A stretch of 6,558 bases of DNA. Source: Halioxenophilus sp964342265. GTDB lineage: Bacteria > Pseudomonadota > Gammaproteobacteria > Pseudomonadales > Cellvibrionaceae. The DNA lies in contig CAYFFE010000149.1 in assembly GCA_964342265.1 (NCBI GenBank), positions 1 through 6,558 of the forward strand. Direction: 5' to 3'. Below the pieces are notes generated by a model. It worked only from the letters and a program-made list of their open reading frames with translations, was not told where the DNA came from and ran no database searches. Positions 1 to 6,010 of this stretch are shown piece by piece. A program made the position numbers and the translations under genes. Position 1 is the stretch's first letter. Each line of letters opens with the position of its first letter.

Positions 1-8
1 TTTTGGGA

Positions 9-37
9 GGTAATTGGAAATGACATTTTCAATTACC
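9..37. repeat. Near-perfect 29-bp dyad (candidate operator or hairpin)
   Basis: Left arm GGTAATTGGAAATG (9-22) and right arm CATTTTCAATTACC (24-37) are reverse complements except for one G/T position, centred on A23. As RNA this folds into a 12-bp stem with one G-U pair and a five-base loop. Neither side has a T-tract, so a simple intrinsic terminator is unlikely. An operator for a dimeric regulator, or a remnant of a larger repeat cut by the window edge, fits better. It lies about 115 bp upstream of the esterase start. Confidence 0.55.
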
Positions 38-46
38 GCACGGCGA

Positions 47-66
47 TTAACTCAAGGATGAGTTAA
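47..66. repeat. Perfect 7-bp inverted repeat TTAACTC/GAGTTAA
   Basis: TTAACTC (47-53) and GAGTTAA (60-66) are exact reverse complements separated by AAGGAT. A perfect 10-bp palindrome CTATTAATAG follows at 77-86, then an A/T-rich stretch. This could be an operator cluster upstream of the esterase gene or part of the 3' end of an upstream transcript. No matching T-run directly follows the stem. Confidence 0.4.
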
Positions 67-143
67 CCAGAGTATCCTATTAATAGATTCATTTTTTAAT
101 CAGCGTTTTTAATAGACCCTATAGCATTTTAAGCCGTACGCAG

Positions 144-149
144 AGAGGA
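144..149 (+). promoter_or_regulatory. Ribosome binding site of the esterase gene
   Basis: AGAGGA lies four bases before the ATG at 154 and is the clearest Shine-Dalgarno sequence in the window. It decides the start of the esterase. Confidence 0.7.
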
Positions 150-153
150 CCTC

Positions 154-1134
154 ATGCCCAGTGCTCCAACTCTTGATGAACAATGCCGCTTGCTGCTTAA
201 TCCGGAGGACCCGCTGCTGCGTCCATTTCTGAGCGAACAAGCCGCGCCGCAGTCCTTAGAGGAAGCCCGAGCTTGTGTTCATGCGCTTTTTTCGCAGTAC
301 GGGCCGCCCATGGCCGAAATTAATCGTCGCGAGCAATTTCAAATAGACAACAGGCTCGGCCAGTTTGCAGTGGAATGTTACTGGCCGACAACTCATCACC
401 GAGATCCCTTACCGCTGTTATTATTTTTGCACGGGGGCGGCTGGGTACAAGGCGAACTGGCGACTTATCACGGCTTAGCCAGTCAATTGTGTGCACAAGC
501 GGGTGTTGTGGTGGCCAGTGTGGGTTATCACTTGGCACCGGAGCATCCTTACCCACACGGCTTGGAAGATTGCTACACTGCCCTGGAATGGGCTGTTGAT
601 CATGCCGAGCAATTGGGTATCGATACTCATAAAATAATTGTTATGGGCGACAGTGCCGGCGGTAATCTCGCCACGGTATTAACGCGCTTAAATCAACAGC
701 GGCGCAATTTACCCATTCAAGCACAAATTTTGTGTTACCCCATGGTGGATGTATCGCTCGATGCCCAGTATCCATCGCGACTACACTTTGGCCAGGGCGA
801 ATACCTACTGCAAAATAGTCAAATTGAGGCCTCTCGTGAGTGTTACATTACCGATCCCCAGCAGGCCACCGATCCATTTGTCTCGCCGCTGTTTAGCCCA
901 AACCTCAATGACTTGCCGCGTGCATTAATTCTCACCGCTGAATTCGATCCATTACGTGACGAGGCGAAGTGTTACCACGACAAATTATTGGCCGGCGGCA
1001 CTGTCAGTGAATACCATTGTGTACCCGGAACGATTCACGGGTTTTTATCACTGGCTAAAAAACTGGATGCAGGCAAAGACGGGCTGGAGTTTTTAGCGGG
1101 CAAAATCCGACAATACTTGGAAATATCGTATTGA
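154..1134 (+). CDS. Alpha/beta hydrolase, HSL-family esterase/lipase
   Basis: A predicted cytoplasmic carboxylesterase of the hormone-sensitive-lipase (alpha/beta hydrolase 3) family, hydrolysing short to medium acyl esters; the natural substrate cannot be read from sequence. The family's oxyanion-hole motif HGGGW is at residues 93-97. The nucleophile is S167 in GDSAGG, the acid is probably D265 in AEFDPLRDE, and the base is H295 in TIHGF, so the triad is complete and correctly ordered. Residues 1-90 form the helical N-terminal cap region typical of the family. At 326 residues the length is normal, and there is no signal peptide. The ATG at 154 is supported by AGAGGA (144-149) four bases upstream. 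It is convergent with the receiver gene, with about 60 bp between the stops. No neighbour points to a pathway. Family assignment is firm; substrate is unknown. Confidence 0.93.
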   Translation: MPSAPTLDEQCRLLLNPEDPLLRPFLSEQAAPQSLEEARACVHALFSQYGPPMAEINRREQFQIDNRLGQFAVECYWPTTHHRDPLPLLLFLHGGGWVQGELATYHGLASQLCAQAGVVVASVGYHLAPEHPYPHGLEDCYTALEWAVDHAEQLGIDTHKIIVMGDSAGGNLATVLTRLNQQRRNLPIQAQILCYPMVDVSLDAQYPSRLHFGQGEYLLQNSQIEASRECYITDPQQATDPFVSPLFSPNLNDLPRALILTAEFDPLRDEAKCYHDKLLAGGTVSEYHCVPGTIHGFLSLAKKLDAGKDGLEFLAGKIRQYLEISY

Positions 1135-1194
1135 TCGTGGGATCAGGAACATAAGGAGTTGATAAGCGAGAGACAAGAGACAGGTATTCAGCGT

Positions 1195-1575
1195 TTAAAT
1201 TTTGTTGTCGATGGCTTCTTCTATGTATTGCAACATGGCCGTTTCATCAAACGGCTTGTGAATAACCCCATCAAGCCCCGCCGCCATAATGGCTCGGATT
1301 TCACTATCCAATCCTTGAGCAGTGCAGGCCACAATGGGCAGGTTGGTAAAGTCGGGGAGTTCACGCAGTTGGCGGGTGGTTTCTCGGCCATCGATGCCGG
1401 GCAGCGAAATGTCCATTAATACTAAGTCAAACCTTATGGTTTGCGTGCGCACTAATTCCAAGCAGTCTTCGCCTGATTCTACCAAAATGGTCTCGTAACC
1501 TTCGTCCTCTAAAATCCAACGCAATAACTCTGCGTTAACCTCGCAGTCTTCGACGATTAAAATCCGCTTAGCCAT
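1195..1575 (-). CDS. Single-domain response regulator (CheY/DivK-like receiver)
   Basis: A 126-residue stand-alone receiver with no output domain. The acidic pocket is E9-D10 (ILIVED), the phosphoacceptor is D55 in LVLMDISLPG, the switch threonine is T85 in ACTAQG, and the conserved lysine is K107 in HKPF. All positions needed for Mg2+ binding and phosphotransfer are present, so it should be functional. The MPGIDG-type loop and KPF ending resemble DivK-like regulators and receivers used with hybrid kinases. No histidine kinase is adjacent, so the partner must be encoded elsewhere. I chose ATG at 1575 (MAKRILIVED) over a GTG five codons upstream because family members start directly at beta-strand 1. 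The only SD-like sequence is a weak GGTGGT that sits in the loop of an inverted repeat. It converges on the esterase gene; no terminator is visible between them. Confidence 0.93.
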   Translation of the reverse strand: MAKRILIVEDCEVNAELLRWILEDEGYETILVESGEDCLELVRTQTIRFDLVLMDISLPGIDGRETTRQLRELPDFTNLPIVACTAQGLDSEIRAIMAAGLDGVIHKPFDETAMLQYIEEAIDNKI

Positions 1576-1576
1576 T

Positions 1577-1601
1577 GTTCGCACCACCAAGCAGCGCGAA
1601 C
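1577..1601 (-). promoter_or_regulatory. Inverted repeat enclosing the receiver gene's ribosome binding region
   Basis: On the minus strand, GTTCGC and GCGAAC (+ strand 1596-1601 and 1577-1582) are exact reverse complements 13 bases apart. They end one base before the ATG at 1575. The only SD-like sequence (GGTGGT) falls in the loop. The mRNA could form a six-pair hairpin here that affects translation, or the repeat could be an operator. This is inference only. Confidence 0.35.
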
Positions 1602-1645
1602 GATTTTACGACGCAGTTATTTTGCATTAGTACACCCATAGTAAG

Positions 1646-1673
1646 GTTATAGCTGCTTTTAAGGAATTAGCAA
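1646..1673 (-). promoter_or_regulatory. Candidate sigma70 promoter of the receiver gene
   Basis: On the minus strand, a -35-like TTGCTA (1673-1668; four of six consensus bases) and a -10-like TATAAC (1651-1646; five of six) are separated by 16 bp. This would give a leader of roughly 65 nt to the ATG at 1575. It is plausible but unverified. Confidence 0.33.
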
Positions 1674-1964
1674 CTCGCCATTAAATAACGTAATCGACTA
1701 GAGTTAACCGCGCAATGCGTATTAGCCTTTTATGGAGAACACCTTATAGAAGCCCCTACAGAAAACACGACATCAGTGCGCTCTACTTAGTAGTTTTACA
1801 CAGTATATACAACATGGTTAATCGCGCGAACCTTGAAGCATAAAAACACCCACTCGATAAAAATAGAGCGCCTAAGTTTATCTGCCACACAATAAAAACA
1901 GTCTAGTAAAGGCACCGACTAACGGTAAAAAGACAAAGATAGCGTGGATCAGTTTGAGCGAGCA
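1674..1964. other. Intergenic stretch without a supported gene
   Basis: Together with the leader and promoter to its left, this forms a gap of about 390 bp between two minus-strand genes. I see no open frame with protein-like composition, no RNA gene, and no hairpin followed by a T-run that would end transcription of the membrane-protein gene. The only motif of note is GAGTTAACC at 1701-1709, which recurs in two other intergenic regions. Confidence 0.5.
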
Positions 1965-2540
1965 CTAAAGCTTATGCCCAATAGGAGAATATTTTAAGCC
2001 TAGCATCATGAGTTGGTAAATTAAAAATAATCCCAGTAAGGTAAGTAGCACGCCAAGCACGACTTTTTTACCGTCGGCCTTTGAATTTTCGAATTCCTCG
2101 TCAGAAACCGCAGCACAAACATAGTGCATAGCCGGTCGATACAGCTCTTTACAAAAGCTGTAAAAGCTTTTTTTAGGTTTATTAAAATTTTTAAAAATGT
2201 ACCAGAAAAACAGCAACAATAACTTTAAGGAAAAATAAAAACCAATGAATGTTATCCCTAAAAAAATATTAAAGCCCACGTTATTGAGCAATTCCTCGCT
2301 GAACATGTTTTTTATTGGATCGGCGCCAAAAAATACCCCAACAAAAACTACTATAAGGGTGAACTGATTGCCAGCCAGCAACCCACCATATTCGGTGTTA
2401 ATTGATTCCTGTTTATACGAAAATTGCTGCCCGCAGTGTGAACACATCACAACGTTGTTGAAGCGCCAACGCGAAATAGCTTGATAACAGCGTGGACAAT
2501 GTGGCTTTGCTCCGGTGGATTTGGCCAAATTTTCATCCAT
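1965..2540 (-). CDS. Zinc-ribbon membrane protein of unknown function
   Basis: I do not recognise this 191-residue protein. Residues 15-18 (CPRC) and 33-36 (CSHC) form two CxxC knuckles 14 residues apart, a typical treble-clef or zinc-ribbon metal site at the N-terminus. Hydrophobic segments follow at about 60-74, at about 88-116 (long enough for one long or two short spans) and at about 160-181. A basic, aromatic loop (about 117-140, with KPKKS) and an acidic stretch (146-156) lie between them. The zinc ribbon is presumably cytoplasmic. The gene starts at ATG 2540; the upstream sequence offers only a weak GAGA-type ribosome site. It stands alone on the minus strand and is more AT-rich than the egt genes, especially over the membrane segments, as expected from Phe/Ile/Leu/Lys codons. 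No function can be assigned; a membrane-anchored zinc-ribbon accessory or stress protein is one possibility. Confidence 0.8.
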   Translation of the reverse strand: MDENLAKSTGAKPHCPRCYQAISRWRFNNVVMCSHCGQQFSYKQESINTEYGGLLAGNQFTLIVVFVGVFFGADPIKNMFSEELLNNVGFNIFLGITFIGFYFSLKLLLLFFWYIFKNFNKPKKSFYSFCKELYRPAMHYVCAAVSDEEFENSKADGKKVVLGVLLTLLGLFLIYQLMMLGLKYSPIGHKL

Positions 2541-2913
2541 TTAAATTTTCTCGTGTTGATTTAAATCTGATCAACGATGGCTTTCGTAGTATTCCGTTTA
2601 GTGGTTTGCGTAGCTTTTCGCCTAGTGATCTGGAACTGCCATTTGCTGATATTGACGGTATATACATTGTCCGTGATGCTTCGATCTTTTACGCGAAAGA
2701 CGGCTTACATGCAGTGACCCAGACAACACTATTTAGCATCCGCGGCAACTGGCGTGAGTATCAACAAACAGGCTATACATTTCTGCACTCACTTTTTGCA
2801 AGTTTGAGAGTACTCATCAATAATGGCTTCTATTACTCTGCGTCTTATCACATTTTAATGCGTTCATATTGTTGCAATATTTTTGCCTCACGGTATCACG
2901 CCACTTGGCCCTG
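2541..2913 (+). other. Intergenic region with a doubtful open frame, possible gene remnant
   Basis: A + strand frame stays open from a GTG at 2492 to 2923 (143 codons). It starts inside the N-terminus of the opposite-strand membrane protein, has no ribosome binding site, and its last 40 residues (rich in Cys, Tyr, Ser, His) do not look like a protein. The middle part, about 2560-2800, has a more natural residue mix (for example LELPFADIDG and GNWREYQQTG) and could be the relic of a lost gene. Nothing in it matches a family I know. I therefore do not call a gene here. The perfect palindrome GATTTAAATC at 2558-2567 lies just upstream of the membrane-protein start and may belong to its promoter. 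Confidence 0.3.
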
Positions 2914-2948
2914 TTGGCTCTGATTGAACGGTTGGCATTGATTGAACG
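2914..2948 (+). repeat. Two tandem copies of a 17-bp repeat, 18-bp period
   Basis: TTGGCTCTGATTGAACG (2914-2930) and TTGGCATTGATTGAACG (2932-2948) differ at two positions only. The second copy supplies the -35-like TTGGCA of the candidate egtB promoter. The repeat could be a pair of regulator half-sites or a chance local duplication. Confidence 0.5.
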
Positions 2949-2959
2949 CCGGGTTAAAT
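2932..2959 (+). promoter_or_regulatory. Candidate sigma70 promoter of the egtB operon
   Basis: TTGGCA (2932-2937, five of six bases of the -35 consensus) and TTAAAT (2954-2959, four of six of the -10) are spaced 16 bp apart. Transcription would begin near 2966, giving a leader of about 90 nt before ATG 3055. GAGTTAAC (2960-2967) follows directly and would overlap the start site. The call is unverified. Confidence 0.35.
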
Positions 2960-3054
2960 GAGTTAACAATCGACAACACACGCAACAAAACCTATCGCCC
3001 ATTAATCCCAACGGGTTAGCAGCGGCTTACAAAACACGACACGTTAATGGCATC

Positions 3055-4311
3055 ATGGATTTAGAAAAACGACAACGGCAACTACTGTGCCACTACCAAC
3101 ACATTCGTAAAACCAGCCAACAATTGGCCGAGCCATTAACGGAAGAAGATTGCCTGGTGCAATCCATGACCGATGCCAGTCCCACCAAATGGCATTTGGC
3201 TCACACCACTTGGTTTTTTGAAACACTGGTTCTGCACAAGCAAAAACCGCGTTACCAATGGTTTAACGCCAGCTATCAGCATCTGTTCAATTCCTATTAC
3301 AACGCTCTGGGCAGCCAGTTTAGTCGACCACAGCGTGGCGTTTTATCACGGCCGAACTTAACGGAGATCTGCACCTATCGCTGCCATGTGGATACGGAAA
3401 TCGAAGACTTGCTGCACACTCAACCACTGGACGAATCGGCTCTGTTTACCTTGGAGCTCGGCATTCACCACGAACAACAGCACCAAGAGTTGCTGTTAAT
3501 GGACATAAAACACGCGTTCTCGTGCAACCCGTTATTACCAGCCTACAGTAACAGCGAGCTCGGTAACGACAATCGGGCTGTGGCAACTTTGCAGTGGCAG
3601 AGTTTCGACGAAGGCGTAGTGCAGATCGGCAACGGGGGAGAATCCTTTTGCTACGATAACGAACGCCCCGCCCACAAGACTTATCGACACGGCTTTCGCT
3701 TAGCTCATCGCACGGTTAGCAATGCGGAATACCAACAATTTATTAACGACGGCGGCTACCAAAATCCACTTTTATGGCACTCCGATGGCTGGGCGTTTAT
3801 TCAAGAGCATGGCATTCGCCATCCACTCTATTGGCATCAGCGAGACGACCAGTGGTTCGAATTTACACTGCACGGATTAACGCCACTGAATCCCAACCTA
3901 CCGGTTTGCCACATCAGCTTTTACGAGGCCTACGCCTACGCTCACTGGGCCGGTAAGCGCCTGCCCAGTGAGCAAGAATGGGAAGCGGCTGTTGCGGCCG
4001 ATCAATCATCACCCAATTACTTAAAGCTTGAGCGCCTGCACCCCCAGGCCTGTTTAGGCACTGACATGCAAGCCATGCTCGGCAATTGCTGGGAGTGGAC
4101 CAGCAGCAGCTACGCGCCCTATCCCGGATTTAAACCCTTTGCCGGTGAGGCAGGCGAGTACAACGGCAAATTTATGGTTGGCCAATACGTTTTGCGTGGC
4201 GGCTGCGCGTTTACACCCGTGGGGCATAGCCGCCCCACGTATCGAAACTTTTTCTATCCCCACCACCGCTGGCAACTGTGCGGCATCCGCTTGGCCGAGG
4301 ATTTAACATGA
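3055..4311 (+). CDS. egtB: EgtB, hercynine-dependent sulfoxide synthase (ergothioneine biosynthesis)
   Basis: A cytoplasmic non-heme iron enzyme that forms the C-S bond between hercynine and a thiol donor (gamma-glutamylcysteine or cysteine, depending on type) with O2. The N-terminal DinB-like four-helix domain (about 5-150) carries the three iron ligands: H50 in WHLAH, and H139 and H143 in HEQQHQE. The C-terminal formylglycine-generating/sulfatase-modifying (FGE) domain (about 185-416) shows GVVQIG, WAGKRLPSEQEWEAA, GNCWEWTSS, VLRGGCAF and YRNFFYPHHRWQLCGIRLAED. At 418 residues it is of normal length and intact. ATG 3055 is taken from the family's N-terminus; no good SD precedes it. Its stop overlaps the egtD start as ATGA. 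Absence of egtA and egtC beside it suggests, but does not prove, the cysteine-using type. OvoA is excluded by length, since OvoA carries a fused methyltransferase. Confidence 0.95.
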   Translation: MDLEKRQRQLLCHYQHIRKTSQQLAEPLTEEDCLVQSMTDASPTKWHLAHTTWFFETLVLHKQKPRYQWFNASYQHLFNSYYNALGSQFSRPQRGVLSRPNLTEICTYRCHVDTEIEDLLHTQPLDESALFTLELGIHHEQQHQELLLMDIKHAFSCNPLLPAYSNSELGNDNRAVATLQWQSFDEGVVQIGNGGESFCYDNERPAHKTYRHGFRLAHRTVSNAEYQQFINDGGYQNPLLWHSDGWAFIQEHGIRHPLYWHQRDDQWFEFTLHGLTPLNPNLPVCHISFYEAYAYAHWAGKRLPSEQEWEAAVAADQSSPNYLKLERLHPQACLGTDMQAMLGNCWEWTSSSYAPYPGFKPFAGEAGEYNGKFMVGQYVLRGGCAFTPVGHSRPTYRNFFYPHHRWQLCGIRLAEDLT

Positions 4312-5275
4312 CCATTATCGAAACCTTAGATTCTTTAGATCATCAATTTTTAGACGACGTTTTAACGGGACTGTCGCAGCCGCAAAAATGTTTATCGGCC
4401 AAATATTTTTACGATGATCGTGGCTCGCAACTGTTTGAAGATATCTGTGATCTCGACGAATACTACGTAACGCGCACAGAATCAAAAATTTTGCAAAACC
4501 ATGGCCACGAGATGGTGGAGCATTTTGACAAAAACCTGTGTTTAATTGAGCCTGGTGCCGGTGCCGGAAAAAAAAAGCCGCCATTTTGTTGCACGCACTG
4601 GGCGGTGGCAAACAATTTATACCCTTAGAAATATCCACCGAGGCACTGGCTATGGCCGGGCAATACCTGGCAGAGCAATTTCCCCAATTAGATCTACACC
4701 CTATTCATGGTGACTTTACCAATCCCCGCGACGTACAACGAGTGACCCACGAAATTACCGAATCCCAGCGCTTGGTATTTTTTCCCGGCTCGACCCTGGG
4801 TAATTTTAATCGTCCTCAGGCCATCGAAATTTTGGCTAATTTAAAAGAGCTAATGGGCGCACAGGGTGAAATTTTAATTGGTTTGGATTTAATCAAAGAG
4901 GAACATCGCCTGATCGCCGCCTACGACGATAATCGTGGTGTCACCGCGGCGTTTAACAAAAACATTTTACACCGCATCAATAACGAACTCGATGGCAATT
5001 TTGATATTGATGATGGTTTTAAACATCAAGCCGTATTCAACGCCGACCAAGAACGTATCGAAATGCACTTAACTGCCACACAAGCGCAAACGGTTACAGT
5101 GGCCGGTAATGATTTCCATTTTAACGCCGGAGAGTCTATTCACACCGAAAACTCCCACAAGTATTCCCCGCAATCGGTGGCAGAGATGTGTCAGCTAGTG
5201 GACCTTGTTATCGATAAGCAATGGCAAGACGACAGCGGCGATTTTGGCGTGTTCCGTTTAGTGGCAGCGGTTTAA
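4308..5275 (+). CDS. egtD: EgtD, L-histidine N-alpha-trimethyltransferase, split by an apparent frameshift
   Basis: A SAM-dependent enzyme that trimethylates the alpha-amino group of histidine to hercynine, the substrate of EgtB. ATG 4308 overlaps the egtB stop (ATGA), so the two are translationally coupled. The first frame gives the hallmark N-terminus AKYFYDDRGSQLFEDI with DEYYVTRTE, then LIEPGAGAG, the glycine-rich SAM loop. It then runs through nine A into 16 foreign residues and stops at 4628, a product of 106 residues. The frame one base back continues without a break as AAILLHALGGGK, FIPLEIS, PGSTLGNF, IGLDLIKE and ESIHTENSHKYS to TAA 5275. Joined by a -1 slip, the protein has 322 residues, the normal family length. 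No other damage is visible, so the gene is either recoded, very recently mutated, or misread at the homopolymer. The zero-frame product alone lacks most of the fold and should be inactive. Confidence 0.9.
4568..4577 (+). promoter_or_regulatory. A9-G run containing in-phase slippery heptamer A AAA AAG in egtD
   Basis: Nine A at 4568-4576 are followed by G4577. In the EgtD zero frame the codons are GGA AAA AAA AAG, so 4571-4577 reads A AAA AAG in phase, the same heptamer used for -1 frameshifting in E. coli dnaX. A -1 slip continues at GCC 4577 in the frame of the rest of EgtD. GCCGCC (4577-4582) can pair with GGCGGT (4601-4606), but this stem abuts the heptamer without the usual 5-9 nt spacer, and no clear upstream SD-like stimulator is seen. 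A run of this length also permits RNA polymerase slippage. Confidence 0.6.
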
Positions 5276-5277
5276 TT

Positions 5278-5982
5278 GTGTTGTATCGGGTATTTTTTGA
5301 CGGCACAGGACGCTACTCAGGCAGCCAATTTAGAATATTTCATTCGCTTTCAAACGATATTGCCTTTGACGAGGAATACGCGCTGATCGAGGATCAACCG
5401 CCGTTTTCGGTGCGTTTTTATCAGCAGGGCAATGAGTTTGAGTTTTGTGGTGCGGGCGCTTTATGCTTGGCTTATTATTTAAAACAACAAGGCCAACTGA
5501 CCGAAGATCTGGTTATTAAACACACCAGCTTTCCTTTTGAATTAACACTGATCCCAGAAGAGCAAACACCGGCAGTAATGTTACCCAAACTGGCAGCCGC
5601 CGAAACCATCGATATCGAAGGCTTTCGATCGGTGTATTACTTTAAACCACAAGATGTTGCGGTTTTTTGGGTGGATAATTTAGACCAGGTGCAAGATTTT
5701 CAGTTTGATGCTGCACAAACGGCAGTTGCGTGTAATACGGCCATTGTGGTGTACATTGAAGAGTTGTTAAACGCAGTTTATTTTCGCTACTTCACTCGCT
5801 TTAACAATAAAGGCGAAGACCAGGCCACAGGTTCTTTCTTTCGATATTTAGCTGCTTTACCTCTGGATCACAATATCTGGTACGAGGTAAATCAGGAGAG
5901 TGAACAAGGTGCCGCCATGCAGTGTTCCTTGGAGAGTGATCGGATTGTCTACACCGGCAAGGTTGAAAAGTTAGCAGAGTAA
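5278..5982 (+). CDS. PhzF/diaminopimelate-epimerase-fold protein of unknown role in the egt operon
   Basis: A soluble protein of about 234 residues. CGAGALC at 57-63 corresponds to the CGHAT/CGNGARC loop of PhzF and DapF, and EDQATGS at 180-186 to the EDPATGS loop of PhzF, one in each pseudo-symmetric half. These support the fold (isomerases and epimerases without cofactor). The second DapF catalytic cysteine is absent (Q182 there by my alignment), and the PhzF histidine of CGHAT is Ala59, so chemistry cannot be inferred from either model; D181 and S186 are kept. It is shorter than typical PhzF proteins (about 260-300). GTG 5278, two bases after the egtD stop, is chosen because the fold begins at LYRVFFDG. 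An in-frame ATG at 5221 inside egtD and TTG 5281 are alternatives. No SD precedes the GTG, which suggests coupling to egtD translation. The context suggests a role near ergothioneine or histidine-betaine metabolism; this is inference. Confidence 0.8.
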   Translation: MLYRVFFDGTGRYSGSQFRIFHSLSNDIAFDEEYALIEDQPPFSVRFYQQGNEFEFCGAGALCLAYYLKQQGQLTEDLVIKHTSFPFELTLIPEEQTPAVMLPKLAAAETIDIEGFRSVYYFKPQDVAVFWVDNLDQVQDFQFDAAQTAVACNTAIVVYIEELLNAVYFRYFTRFNNKGEDQATGSFFRYLAALPLDHNIWYEVNQESEQGAAMQCSLESDRIVYTGKVEKLAE

Positions 5983-6010
5983 TGTTTCGATCAATTAACT
6001 ATTGGATGCT

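Noticed and set aside
1132..1145. TGATC-GTGG-GATCA hairpin over the esterase stop codon as a terminator
   Set aside because: Only five base pairs, no T-run after it on either strand.
1159..1419. Open frame on the + strand opposite the receiver gene, preceded by AAGGAG
   Set aside because: It starts at a TTG too close to the SD-like bases, has no recognisable protein character, and is antisense to a complete receiver domain with all catalytic residues.
2577..2717. Short hydrophobic frame starting at ATG 2577, possible small membrane peptide
   Set aside because: No ribosome binding site, and the hydrophobic character arises from repeated GTA/GTG/TTT-like words; nothing supports expression.
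2492..2923. 143-codon + strand frame called as a gene
   Set aside because: It starts within the opposite-strand membrane-protein gene, has no ribosome site, and has an implausible C-terminus; kept only as a possible relic.
4054..4275. Minus-strand frame inside egtB
   Set aside because: Shadow of the FGE-domain coding sequence with no start signal or family features.
4278..4307. In-frame upstream ATG extending EgtD by ten residues
   Set aside because: It lies inside egtB; ATG 4308 with the ATGA overlap matches the usual coupled layout and the family's N-terminus.
5221..5277. ATG 5221 as the start of the PhzF-like protein
   Set aside because: It would add 19 Arg-rich residues overlapping the conserved EgtD C-terminus; the fold starts at LYRVFFDG just after the egtD stop. 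Not fully excluded.
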